Notes under the pieces: generated by a model | Told to the model about the DNA's origin: nothing | The model's database searches: none | The model's input: the letters and a program-made list of their open reading frames with translations, nothing else | In this document: piece after piece, positions 1 to 7,016 of the stretch | Layout of the letters: every line of letters begins with the position of its first letter | How positions within the stretch are numbered: position 1 is the first letter of the stretch | DNA from: Halieaceae bacterium UBA6060 | GTDB lineage: Bacteria; Pseudomonadota; Gammaproteobacteria; Pseudomonadales; Halieaceae | Assembly (NCBI GenBank): GCA_002428935.1 | Contig: DIYG01000118.1 | Coordinates: 1-7,016, forward strand | Reading direction: 5' to 3' | DNA length: 7,016 nt | Made by a program: the position numbers and the translations under genes

Positions 1-1499
1 CCGGCGGTCATCAGCGAACGTTGTTGCCACCCCACAGCTAGCCAGCTTGATGCCCTCGGCGTCGCCCAGATGAGTACTACACCCATCAGCGATACCGCCC
101 CTAGCATCCGAGGCAAGTAGCGCCGCCAGGCGCTGTCAAAACGGTACACCTGCGCACGAAGTAGACCCCGCCACAAAAGGTAAGCGTTGAGCCACGCGCT
201 GAGACTCGTCGCCAGTGCCAGTCCCACGTGACCAATGGAATAAAAGCGTACTAGTAGTGCGACTAGCACTAGATTTAGAACCATGTTCGCGACCATCGCC
301 CAAATTCCATAGCGAACCGGTGTCCGCATGTCCTGCCGGGCATAGAAACCCGGTGCCAGCACTTTGATAAGCATGAAAGCACACAGCCCAAGGCTATACG
401 CTTGCAGACTCAAGGTTGCCATCGCGATATCGCGCTCACCGAGAGCACCATAGTGAAAGAGTGTGATGAGGATGGGCTCAGCGAGGAATACCAGAGCGAT
501 TGCCGCCGGCACTCCCACCAGAAGAACCGAACGTACCGCCCAGTCCAGCGTGCGCGCATAGTCATCACTTTGTGACGCCGCACTCTGCGCCGACAAGGTC
601 GGCATGATGACCGTGGCCACGGCAATGGCAAACACCCCCAGGGGAAGCTCCGTGAGACGATCCGAGTAATACAACCAGGACACACTACCCGTGGGAAGAA
701 ACGACGCCAGCACCGTATCAAGGAGCAGATTCAGTTGGCTTACGGAGACGCCAAACAGTGCAGGCACCATCAGAGTCATGACCTGACGGACACCGGGGTG
801 ACGGTGATCCCAACGGGGACGCGGCACAAGGTCCAATCGGTAGAGAAACGGCAGTTGAAACAGCAACTGGACACAGCCGGCAAAAAGCACGCCCCAGGCA
901 AGGGCGTAGGCAGGCTCCGCGAACGCCGGCGCCGCCAGGAGCGCTGCGCCAATCAGGGAAAGATTTAGTAACACCGGCGTAAACGCAGGAATAGCAAAAC
1001 GGCCATAGCTATTCAATACGGCGCCACAAAACCCTGTCATGGAAATCAACATGAGATAGGGAAAGGTGATGCGAATGAGATCTACGGTGAGGGCAAACTT
1101 CTCGGGTTGAGCGATATACCCGGGGGCAAAGAGTCCGGTGACCAAAGGTGCGCAAAGCAGCGTCAATGCGGTCAGCAGTGTTAGCACCCCGCCTAACACC
1201 CCCGCAACACGATCTAAGAGTTCCTTGACCGCAGCACCACCGCCCTGCTCTCGGTACTCGGCCAAAACAGGAACAAACGCCTGGGCGAATGCACCTTCGG
1301 CAAAAAGGCGACGAAGAAAGTTGGGAATCTTGAAGGCAATAAAGAACGCATCGGCGTTTGCGCTTGCCCCCAATACCGTCGCGAGAATGATGTCTCGAGC
1401 AAGACCGAGGACTCGAGAAAGCATGGTCATGGCACCGACGATGGCGCTGGATCGCAGTAGCCCTGGCCGCTCCTGGGGTGTCGGTGCCTCGCTACTCAC
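1..1499 (-). CDS. murJ: Lipid II flippase MurJ (MviN), 3' partial
   Basis: Inner-membrane flippase of the MOP superfamily that moves lipid II from the cytoplasmic to the periplasmic face for peptidoglycan synthesis. The frame is open from a GTG at 1499 to the left edge (499 codons) and aligns with E. coli MurJ (511 residues) at a constant offset of 11. Seen: SRVLGLARD with R29, R35 and D36; DAFFIAFKIPN with D50; the RRLFAEGAFAQAF segment; GAVLNSYGRFAIPAF in mid-protein; YYSDRLTELPLGV with R281, the counterpart of E. coli R270, an arginine of the central cavity. About 20 to 25 carboxy-terminal residues probably lie outside the window. The GTG overlaps the nudF stop as GTGA. No clear Shine-Dalgarno precedes it, which suggests translational coupling. 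The next in-frame ATG, at 1430, would cut into the first membrane helix, so GTG is preferred. I translated several segments across the gene and found no frameshift in them. Confidence 0.95.
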   Translation of the reverse strand, partial: MSSEAPTPQERPGLLRSSAIVGAMTMLSRVLGLARDIILATVLGASANADAFFIAFKIPNFLRRLFAEGAFAQAFVPVLAEYREQGGGAAVKELLDRVAGVLGGVLTLLTALTLLCAPLVTGLFAPGYIAQPEKFALTVDLIRITFPYLMLISMTGFCGAVLNSYGRFAIPAFTPVLLNLSLIGAALLAAPAFAEPAYALAWGVLFAGCVQLLFQLPFLYRLDLVPRPRWDHRHPGVRQVMTLMVPALFGVSVSQLNLLLDTVLASFLPTGSVSWLYYSDRLTELPLGVFAIAVATVIMPTLSAQSAASQSDDYARTLDWAVRSVLLVGVPAAIALVFLAEPILITLFHYGALGERDIAMATLSLQAYSLGLCAFMLIKVLAPGFYARQDMRTPVRYGIWAMVANMVLNLVLVALLVRFYSIGHVGLALATSLSAWLNAYLLWRGLLRAQVYRFDSAWRRYLPRMLGAVSLMGVVLIWATPRASSWLAVGWQQRSLMTA

Positions 1500-2128
1500 G
1501 GGGCGTGGGCAGCTAACCAGCGTTGACGAAGGGGTTCACGATTCAACGCCAACCACTGGAGCGCTACGAGCGTATGACCGTTGTTGATCTGATCGTCGCG
1601 CAGCAGGTCAAACACGTCTGCCACGGGAAGGCGATGTACGAGAATGTCTTCGCCTTCGCTGTCCAGACCCCGCACAGCCCCCACATCCGCCGATAGCACG
1701 CGACCGCAGTAAAGACGCACATGCTCCGTACAGGCTCCGGCGCTGGGGTAATAGCTGGCGATGGGCTCAAGCTCATCCAGTACACAGCCGGCCTCCTCCT
1801 GGGACTCGCGACGCACCACGGCCTCATCGGACTCGCGCTCTTCGATGATCCCGGCGATCAACTCCAGCATCCATGGGCTTTGCACATCCCCCAGGGCACC
1901 GGCCCGGAATTGTTCAATGAGAATCAGTGTGTCCGACGCTGGATCGTAGGGTAGAACGCCAACGGCATTCCCACGCTCAAAAACTTCACGCTGAATTAGT
2001 GGGCACCAATCGCCGTTGAAACCTCGATGTTCAATGCTCAGCTTGCGAACAGAAAAGTAGCCCTCAAACACCGCTCGATCATCGTGTATGCGTACATCGT
2101 TGCGGGCGAAACGTAGAGCGAAGCTCAT
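1496..2128 (-). CDS. nudF: NUDIX hydrolase, ADP-ribose pyrophosphatase type (NudF)
   Basis: Predicted cytoplasmic hydrolase that splits ADP-ribose, and possibly related nucleoside diphosphate sugars, into AMP and ribose 5-phosphate. It has 210 residues; E. coli NudF has 209. The full Nudix box, G-x5-E-x7-RE-x2-EE-xG, runs from G93 to C115: G93, E99, R107, E108, E111, E112 and G114, with the metal-binding RExxEE core intact. Ser109 sits where a hydrophobic residue or Ala is usual, a minor deviation. LELIAGIIEE before the box and YYPSAGACTEH after it resemble the ADP-ribose pyrophosphatase subfamily rather than MutT or Ap4A hydrolases. An acidic SEGEDILVH segment near residue 160 fits the family's second acidic loop. 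The ATG overlaps the pyrB stop as ATGA and the TGA overlaps the murJ GTG, so the gene sits inside a tightly packed operon. Exact substrate preference cannot be read from sequence. Confidence 0.9.
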   Translation of the reverse strand: MSFALRFARNDVRIHDDRAVFEGYFSVRKLSIEHRGFNGDWCPLIQREVFERGNAVGVLPYDPASDTLILIEQFRAGALGDVQSPWMLELIAGIIEERESDEAVVRRESQEEAGCVLDELEPIASYYPSAGACTEHVRLYCGRVLSADVGAVRGLDSEGEDILVHRLPVADVFDLLRDDQINNGHTLVALQWLALNREPLRQRWLAAHAP

Positions 2129-3141
2129 CGAGACCGGCCACCCGTGTACCAGCGCACGTCTCGGGAATGTTCGTCGACCTGATCGGCCACGTCCAAAATC
2201 ATGGCAAACAACGCCATGCGCACCAGCACACCGTTATCGGTCTGGCGGAAAATCGCCAGGTTAGGGTTGTCGTTGAGGTCGTCATCCAGTTCCCGGGCGG
2301 GTTCTCGTGAGTCCCGAGGCAAGGGATGCATGATCACGGTATTCGGATCGCAGTGGCGGGTGTACACCTGTTGGTTGAGGCGGAAACGGCCGCGATATAG
2401 GGCCGCTTCTTTCGGAGAGGCGAATCGTTCTTCTTGGAGTCGAGTGCTGTAAACGATATCAACGTGAGCGATCCCCTCTTCCATCGCATCGCTCTCCAGG
2501 ACCTCATGGCCCGACTCTCGCAAGGCTTCGACGATAGGCTCCGGCATACGCAACTCTGCGGGCGAGACCAGAGTTATGGATACTCGCTCAAACAAACACA
2601 GGAGTTTGCAAAGACTGTGAACGGTGCGTCCAAAACGAAGATCCCCCACCAGGGCGATGCGTAAACCATCGATGCCGCGCTGTTGAGAGGAGAGTTCACT
2701 GCGAATCGTGTAGAGGTCGAGCAGGGCTTGCGTGGGATGTTCGTTGCTGCCGTCACCGCCGTTGATTACGGGCACCCGACTCGCCGCCGCGAACTCCGCG
2801 ACGGACCCCTCGCTGGGATGGCGCATGGCAACAACGTCGGAGTAACCCGATAACACCCGCGCCGTGTCATACAGGGATTCGCCTTTAGCGATGGCTGAGT
2901 TTTCTATGCCCGTGGTCTCTCGAACCTCCCCGCCCAGCAAGTTAAAGGCGCTACCAAAGCTGACACGGGTCCGGGTGCTGGGCTCAAAGAACATCGACCC
3001 CAGGATCGCGCCCTCCAGCACACGGGTAATTCGATGGCGATTGGCATAGGGCTCCATGCGGTCGGCAACGGCGAACACCGCCTCGACATCACCACGCTCG
3101 AACTGCCCCACGGAAAGGACGTGACTCCCCGCAAATCTCAT
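2125..3141 (-). CDS. pyrB: Aspartate carbamoyltransferase catalytic subunit
   Basis: Condenses carbamoyl phosphate with aspartate to N-carbamoyl-aspartate, the committed step of de novo pyrimidine synthesis. With the ATG at 3141 the protein has 338 residues, about 27 more than E. coli PyrB, mostly in a carboxy-terminal tail. Carbamoyl phosphate domain, roughly 5-148: FFEPSTRTRVSF with S55-T58, K86 in AKGES, R107 in MRHP, H135 and Q138 in EHPTQALLDL. Aspartate domain: GDLRFGRTVHSL with R172, TRLQEERF with R234 and Q236, MHPLPR at 271-276. All the residues expected for catalysis are present. The ATG has a GGGAGGG Shine-Dalgarno five bases upstream and a TATAAT box further up. The frame stays open to a TTG at 3234, but those 31 extra codons read through the promoter and look non-coding. 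No pyrI, nor the inactive pyrC homologue that follows Pseudomonas pyrB, lies next to it. From memory, the sequence most resembles the long PyrB type of Shewanella-like bacteria. Confidence 0.96.
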   Translation of the reverse strand: MRFAGSHVLSVGQFERGDVEAVFAVADRMEPYANRHRITRVLEGAILGSMFFEPSTRTRVSFGSAFNLLGGEVRETTGIENSAIAKGESLYDTARVLSGYSDVVAMRHPSEGSVAEFAAASRVPVINGGDGSNEHPTQALLDLYTIRSELSSQQRGIDGLRIALVGDLRFGRTVHSLCKLLCLFERVSITLVSPAELRMPEPIVEALRESGHEVLESDAMEEGIAHVDIVYSTRLQEERFASPKEAALYRGRFRLNQQVYTRHCDPNTVIMHPLPRDSREPARELDDDLNDNPNLAIFRQTDNGVLVRMALFAMILDVADQVDEHSRDVRWYTGGRSR

Positions 3142-3146
3142 GAAGA

Positions 3147-3153
3147 CCCTCCC
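3147..3153 (-). promoter_or_regulatory. Ribosome binding site of pyrB (GGGAGGG)
   Basis: A purine-rich GGGAGGG on the minus strand lies five bases before the ATG at 3141. It is one of the two clearest Shine-Dalgarno sequences in the window and decides in favour of this start over the in-frame TTG at 3234. Confidence 0.8.
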
Positions 3154-3174
3154 GTGCCCGATTAGCTCCACCCT

Positions 3175-3180
3175 ATTATA
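3175..3180 (-). promoter_or_regulatory. Candidate -10 box of the pyrB promoter (TATAAT)
   Basis: An exact sigma-70 consensus TATAAT lies on the minus strand in the 96-base gap between sbcB and pyrB, 33 bases before the pyrB ATG. It would give a leader of about 25 bases starting near AGGGTGG. No good -35 is seen: the hexamer 17 bases upstream reads CCGGTG, and TTGCAG lies 24 bases upstream, too far. No TG extension precedes the box. The position is convincing; the missing -35 suggests a weak or activator-dependent promoter. Confidence 0.55.
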
Positions 3181-3237
3181 CGGCCAAGCCGCGGCGGCAC
3201 CGGCCTGCAAATCGCCCCTCGGCGCTACACCCAATAG

Positions 3238-4704
3238 TTACGCCAGCAAGCCGTCTCCCCATTGCTGCAAGGCGTCGAGAATCTGCTGGTCTTTTGCACT
3301 TAGGTCAGCCGCCGCAATCCGGGTGGCAACCTCGTCGTGGAACTGTTCCAAGCTTAGGCCCCGGGAAGTCCCCTCCTCCAGGCGCTGAAAGCGAAACTCC
3401 TCCCAGCGCATGCGATCATCGACAGGAAGCAGTTCAGGCCAGTTGCGCGCTCGATAACGGAAAAATAACTCTTCGAGTCGCGAATCCTCAAAGACGGGAG
3501 CCTGGTTCGCCAACTCTTCAGGCGCCAACTTGATCAATCCGTCGAGAGTTTTCCGATCCGCGTCTGGGAGAAATCCGCCGGTGTACAACATGAGTTCTGG
3601 ATCGCTCTCCACCGGTCTCTGATCCAGGTCCACCAGGGCATGAATCCGATCCTTCCAGACACCCGGATGCTGCTGCTCATGTTCTAGAAGTCGACGCAGG
3701 TTGTCTCGGCACAGATCCCGGTCCAGCGAGGCACGTTCGGCAACCTGTTCATCGAGCATCTTGGTCGGTAGGAGCACAGGGCAGCGATTGATATGCACGG
3801 ACTTCAACCCTGGCCGTTGCTCTCCCTCAACGTACTCTGATGTTGGTGCGTAAAGGAGCCTAGCCAACTCCCGTACTGGCAGATCAATAAGCAATTGCGC
3901 ATCGATGCTAAGGTCTGCGCAGAATAGTTCGTTGCGATTTACCGGGTGCCAGGCTAGCGGCAACACCATGCCCAGGTTCGCGCGCGCGGCCCCAAACATG
4001 CCCGATACATGAAGGAGGGGCTGCCGCCGGTCCAGATCGAGCAAACCTTGAACGGTGCGCTTCGCTCGATGCCGATAGAGCCAGTCGTACAACTTCGGCT
4101 GTTGTCGACGAAGCAGGCGGGCCATTTCGATGGTCGCCATGACATCGGCCAATGCGTCATGGGCATCACCGTGAGTGATGCCATTGGCCGCGGTCAGGTC
4201 CTCCAAACGAAAACTGGGCAGCCCATCATCTCGCGTGGGCCAGGAAATCCCCTCGGGTCTTAGGGCGTAGGCCGTGCGTATCCCGTCAATCAAATCCCAA
4301 CGAGAGCGCCCGGCACCAAACTCTCGGGCGTAGGGGTTCCGCAGGTTTCGGTACAGGGTGAAACGGGTAACTGTGTCGTCAAAGCGCAGGGAGTTGTAAC
4401 CGACCCCACAAGTGCCGGGCTGTGACAACTCAGCTTCTACAGCGGCGATGAAGTCCGCTTCACACACGCCATGATCTTGAGCATGCTGTGGAGTTATCCC
4501 GGTGACAAGGCAAGCCGCCGGTTGGGGAAGAACGTCTTTCGGGGGGCGCGCATAGATGCGCAGGGGCTCACCGATGGGCTTTAGATCGAGGTCCGTGCGT
4601 TGGCCCGCGAACTGCACCGGTCGATCAAAGCTGGCATCGGCGCCCCAGGTCTCATAGTCGTGCCAGTAAAGCGTCTCAGATGAGCTCAAGCGCCTGCTCT
4701 TCAA
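3238..4704 (-). CDS. sbcB: Exodeoxyribonuclease I (SbcB/ExoI)
   Basis: Processive 3'-to-5' exonuclease on single-stranded DNA, acting in mismatch repair and recombination. It has 488 residues; E. coli ExoI has 475 and aligns along the whole length. The DEDDh nuclease domain covers about 1-200, with D16 and E18 in WHDYETWG, D109 in GYNSLRFDD, and H182 and D187 in AHDALADV, all at offset +1 from E. coli D15, E17, D108, H181 and D186. SH3-like and helical carboxy-terminal regions follow, with HVSGMFGA, PLAWHPVNRN, VHINRCPVL and FRYRARNWPELL. The upstream codon in frame is a TGA, so translation must start at TTG 4704 or TTG 4689 (15 bases later, 483 residues). No ATG or GTG comes before the catalytic HDYET. 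Neither TTG has a strong Shine-Dalgarno. The start overlaps the fumarase end by 29 bases, so coupling to fumarase translation is likely. It ends in TAA. Confidence 0.96.
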   Translation of the reverse strand: MKSRRLSSSETLYWHDYETWGADASFDRPVQFAGQRTDLDLKPIGEPLRIYARPPKDVLPQPAACLVTGITPQHAQDHGVCEADFIAAVEAELSQPGTCGVGYNSLRFDDTVTRFTLYRNLRNPYAREFGAGRSRWDLIDGIRTAYALRPEGISWPTRDDGLPSFRLEDLTAANGITHGDAHDALADVMATIEMARLLRRQQPKLYDWLYRHRAKRTVQGLLDLDRRQPLLHVSGMFGAARANLGMVLPLAWHPVNRNELFCADLSIDAQLLIDLPVRELARLLYAPTSEYVEGEQRPGLKSVHINRCPVLLPTKMLDEQVAERASLDRDLCRDNLRRLLEHEQQHPGVWKDRIHALVDLDQRPVESDPELMLYTGGFLPDADRKTLDGLIKLAPEELANQAPVFEDSRLEELFFRYRARNWPELLPVDDRMRWEEFRFQRLEEGTSRGLSLEQFHDEVATRIAAADLSAKDQQILDALQQWGDGLLA

Positions 4705-6199
4705 TCACACCGCGCCAGTGCTCGGGGCCGGTCTTATGCACCGATACGCCCTGGGTATCTACGGCCACACTCACGGGCATGTCCTTGACCTCAAACTCGT
4801 AGATCGCTTCCATGCCCAACTCTGGGAAGGCAAGCACCTTTGCTCCGGTAATGGCCCGCGACACGAGGTAAGCCGCACCGCCCACGGCCATAAGATAGAC
4901 GGCACCATGCTTACGAATCGCATCGATGCCTGTGGGGCCGCGCTCCGCCTTGCCAATCATGCCCAGGAGTCCTGTTTCCTCAAGAATGAAGTCTGTGAAC
5001 TTATCCATCCGCGTAGACGTCGTTGGTCCCGCGGGCCCCACAACCTCATCACGGACCGGATCGACAGGCCCCACGTAGTAGATAAAGCGGTCCTTTAGGT
5101 CAACGCCGTCGGGCAGGCCTTCACCACCGCGGATAAGCTCCTGCATCTTCTTGTGCGCGGCATCTCGCCCCGTTAGCATCTTCCCGGACAGGAGTAACGT
5201 ATCGCCAGGCTTCCATTCAGCAACTTCCTCCCGGGTGATCGTATCGAGATTGACGCGACGTACACCATCACTCACTTCCCAGGTGATATCCGGCCAGTCA
5301 CCGATATCCGGTGGTGTCTGCAAAGCCGGACCACTACCGTCCAGGGTGAAATGGGCGTGGCGAGTCGCTGCGCAGTTAGGAATCATCGCCACCGGCAGAG
5401 ACGCGGCGTGCGTGGGATAGTCCTTGATCTTGACGTCCAGCACCGTGGTCAAACCGCCAAGGCCTTGGGCACCAATACCTAGGCGATTTACCGCATCCAT
5501 GATTTCCAGGCGCAGCTCTTCAACACGGTTCGAGGGACCGCGTTCGCGCAGCTCATGGATGTCGATAGGATCCATCAGGGACTCTTTGGCCAACACAGCA
5601 GCCTTCTCGGCCGTGCCGCCTACCCCGATACCGAGCATGCCCGGCGGACACCAGCCGGCGCCCATGGTCGGCACGGTCTTGACCACCCAATCGACGATGG
5701 AGTCTGAGGGGTTGAGCATTGCCAGCTTCGATTTGTTCTCCGAACCGCCGCCTTTGGCCGCAACTCGCACGTCCACCGTATCGCCCGGGACCAATTCTGT
5801 GTGAATCACCGCCGGTGTGTTGTCTCCGGTGTTCTTCCTGGCTCCAGCCGGATCCTTGAGGATTGACGCCCTGAGCACGTTATCCGGATGGGTGTAGGCA
5901 CGGCGTACACCCTCGTTGACCATGTCACTCACGGACAGCTTGGCATCCCAGCGCACATCCATGCCAATACGAAGAAACACCGTAACGATCCCCGTGTCCT
6001 GACAGATGGGGCGATGCCCCTGGGCACACATACGTGAGTTGATAAGAATCTGCGCCATGGCGTCTTTGGCCGCGGGGTTTCTTTCCATTTCCCAGGCCTT
6101 GTGCACCGCTTGTACGAAATCCACCGGGTGGTAGTACGAGATGAACTGCAGCGCATCGGCAACGCTGTCGATAAGATCATCCTGACGAATCACAGTCAT
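4676..6199 (-). CDS. fumA: Class I fumarate hydratase (4Fe-4S fumarase)
   Basis: Reversibly hydrates fumarate to L-malate in the TCA cycle using a [4Fe-4S] cluster. It has 507 residues, shorter than E. coli FumA (548) but near the usual length of Pseudomonas-type homologues. The amino-terminal domain holds the three cluster cysteines at C66 (RPICQDTG), C184 (GWCPPGMLG) and C276 (IPNCAATRHAHF). Their spacing of 118 and 92 nearly matches the 119 and 94 of E. coli FumA and Leishmania FH. D68 and H264 match known active-site residues. The carboxy-terminal domain has GKMLTGRDAAHK (R345), GPTTSTRMD (T393, R397) and K417 in GKAERGP, matching the FH Thr catalytic base and the Arg and Lys substrate ligands. 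As a cluster enzyme it is expected to be oxygen-sensitive, unlike class II FumC. AGGAG lies five bases before the ATG. It follows the coiled-coil gene after 44 bases and overlaps sbcB by 29. The symbol fumA is by class; fumB would fit equally. Confidence 0.96.
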   Translation of the reverse strand: MTVIRQDDLIDSVADALQFISYYHPVDFVQAVHKAWEMERNPAAKDAMAQILINSRMCAQGHRPICQDTGIVTVFLRIGMDVRWDAKLSVSDMVNEGVRRAYTHPDNVLRASILKDPAGARKNTGDNTPAVIHTELVPGDTVDVRVAAKGGGSENKSKLAMLNPSDSIVDWVVKTVPTMGAGWCPPGMLGIGVGGTAEKAAVLAKESLMDPIDIHELRERGPSNRVEELRLEIMDAVNRLGIGAQGLGGLTTVLDVKIKDYPTHAASLPVAMIPNCAATRHAHFTLDGSGPALQTPPDIGDWPDITWEVSDGVRRVNLDTITREEVAEWKPGDTLLLSGKMLTGRDAAHKKMQELIRGGEGLPDGVDLKDRFIYYVGPVDPVRDEVVGPAGPTTSTRMDKFTDFILEETGLLGMIGKAERGPTGIDAIRKHGAVYLMAVGGAAYLVSRAITGAKVLAFPELGMEAIYEFEVKDMPVSVAVDTQGVSVHKTGPEHWRGVIEEQALELI

Positions 6200-6204
6200 G
6201 GTAA

Positions 6205-6209
6205 CTCCT
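6205..6209 (-). promoter_or_regulatory. Ribosome binding site of the fumarase gene (AGGAG)
   Basis: AGGAG on the minus strand lies five bases before the ATG at 6199, in the 44-base gap after the coiled-coil gene. It supports this start. I see no convincing promoter or terminator in the gap, so the fumarase may be cotranscribed with the gene upstream. Confidence 0.75.
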
Positions 6210-6243
6210 GGGTAGGTCGAATCAACTTGAGCTATACGCTTGC

Positions 6244-7016
6244 TTAGGAGCCAGCGCTAGTGCCTGCTTGGAGGGCGCGCAAGCTGTTCTGTAGTTGGGT
6301 GATACTGGCGTTGGTGGTTTTGCGGAAGGTGTTGATGGCGGTAATCCATTCTTCGTTACTGGCCACCCGCTTATTCAACTTCGCTAACTCAAGATTGATG
6401 GTATTGAGTGAATCCGCGACCCGTTCCACTTCAGCCTGGCTGCGTTGGGAGCTGGTCATGAGCCGCTCCATATCGCCGGCGACTTTCTGCAGTTGAGCAA
6501 TGTCCGTCAAAGCCCGGCCGAGATCCGCCTGGGTGGATTCTACGCTTTGGGTGTTCGCTGCGATGGAACCCGTAAAGCGCTTCTCGCTGGCCTCGAGCTT
6601 CCCAAGGCGCTCTTTTGTGCGTTTCCAGACGTTGTCCCAAAGCTTGCGGACTTCTGTGTCCAACTCGCGAATCTTCGCCGCCTGGACCGCGGCGTTTTGA
6701 CTCATGCCTTCATCGGTGTCGGCGAGGCGGTCTTCGAGGTCAGAAATACGTTTCTCATAGCGCTCCATGGTATGCCCGGCCGTCACTAGACGCTCTTGAA
6801 GCTGCCAGGCCCAGGCGCAGGCGCCCAGGGCTACAAGCAATGTGATGCCCAAAAGTAGCATCGATACAGCACTGGAGCCGCCCTTCGGCGGGCTGTCATT
6901 GCCCCCACCGCCGCCATTGCGGGTCCCTCCCCGAGGGCGTGGTACCGCCGCCGACGGAGTGCTGCCTTCGCGTCGGGCACTGATCGAGGGAATCGGCGAG
7001 ATATCGTCGTCTTTTG
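6244..7016 (-). CDS. Membrane-anchored coiled-coil protein of unknown function, 5' partial
   Basis: I do not recognise a named family. The frame is open from the right edge to a TAA at 6244, with 256 complete codons visible. Layout: an acidic start (KDDDISPIPS); a Gly/Pro/Ser/Arg-rich linker of about 40 residues including a GGGG run; one hydrophobic helix of about 20 residues (LLLGITLLVALGACAWAW, around visible residues 53-70); then about 185 residues of charged, Ala/Leu/Gln/Glu-rich sequence predicted to be helical coiled coil, with few Pro or Gly until the tail. Basic residues before the helix suggest a cytoplasmic amino terminus and a periplasmic coiled coil. The ATG at 6861, just before the helix, is the only in-window start but has no Shine-Dalgarno, and the upstream codons look coding, so the true start is probably outside. 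It lies directly upstream of the fumarase gene with a 44-base gap. A scaffold, envelope or sensor-like role is only a guess. Confidence 0.75.
   Translation of the reverse strand, partial: KDDDISPIPSISARREGSTPSAAVPRPRGGTRNGGGGGNDSPPKGGSSAVSMLLLGITLLVALGACAWAWQLQERLVTAGHTMERYEKRISDLEDRLADTDEGMSQNAAVQAAKIRELDTEVRKLWDNVWKRTKERLGKLEASEKRFTGSIAANTQSVESTQADLGRALTDIAQLQKVAGDMERLMTSSQRSQAEVERVADSLNTINLELAKLNKRVASNEEWITAINTFRKTTNASITQLQNSLRALQAGTSAGS

Noticed and set aside
1138..1587. 149-codon plus-strand open frame opposite murJ and nudF
   Set aside because: It lies antisense to two well-supported genes, has a composition typical of a shadow frame and resembles no known family.
3142..3174. Pyrimidine-responsive leader control (attenuator, or hairpin hiding the pyrB ribosome binding site)
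   Set aside because: The leader is only about 25 bases, has no T run and no CCCTCCC-like partner for the GGGAGGG site.
3181..3204. GC-rich inverted repeat (GGCC...GCCGCGGC...GGCC) between sbcB and pyrB, as a possible terminator
   Set aside because: Pairing is short and interrupted, and no T run follows on the minus strand; it is more likely ordinary GC-rich promoter-proximal DNA.
4718..5098. 126-codon plus-strand open frame opposite the fumarase gene (a similar one at 5424-5804)
   Set aside because: Both are antisense to conserved fumarase coding sequence with intact cluster and active-site motifs; they are probably chance openings in GC-rich DNA.
6200..6243. TATAGC as a possible -10 box for a fumarase promoter
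   Set aside because: The match is imperfect and no -35-like hexamer lies at the right spacing; read-through from the gene upstream explains expression equally well.

Overview
This window looks like chromosomal housekeeping DNA from a gammaproteobacterium. By eye its GC content is moderate to high, somewhere in the mid-to-upper 50s percent. The E. coli-type exonuclease I, the class I iron-sulfur fumarase of about 507 residues and the 338-residue PyrB with its carboxy-terminal extension fit marine gammaproteobacteria (Alteromonadales, Cellvibrionales or Pseudomonadales-like lineages). The exact lineage is inference. I see no mobile element, CRISPR array, rRNA or tRNA.

All six genes are on the minus strand, so transcription runs from right to left. 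From the right edge they are: a membrane-anchored coiled-coil protein of unknown function (start beyond the window); class I fumarate hydratase (fumA-type), after a 44-base gap; exonuclease I (sbcB), which overlaps the fumarase end by 29 bases and uses a TTG start; a 96-base gap with a perfect TATAAT box and a strong ribosome binding site; aspartate carbamoyltransferase (pyrB); an ADP-ribose pyrophosphatase-type NUDIX hydrolase (nudF), joined to pyrB by an ATGA overlap; and the lipid II flippase murJ, joined to nudF by a GTGA overlap. murJ runs off the left edge roughly 20 to 25 codons short of its expected end.

The layout suggests two transcription blocks. The first is coiled-coil protein, fumarase and exonuclease I (TCA cycle and DNA repair). 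The second is pyrB-nudF-murJ (pyrimidine synthesis, nucleotide-sugar hydrolysis and cell-wall precursor export), probably started from the promoter just upstream of pyrB. Stop-start overlaps inside each block imply translational coupling. Every complete enzyme keeps its expected catalytic or ligand residues, so nothing appears broken.

I found no convincing evidence of an undescribed system. The items most worth a second look are the unrecognised coiled-coil protein, the unusual grouping of pyrB, nudF and murJ, and the start-codon choices for sbcB and pyrB.
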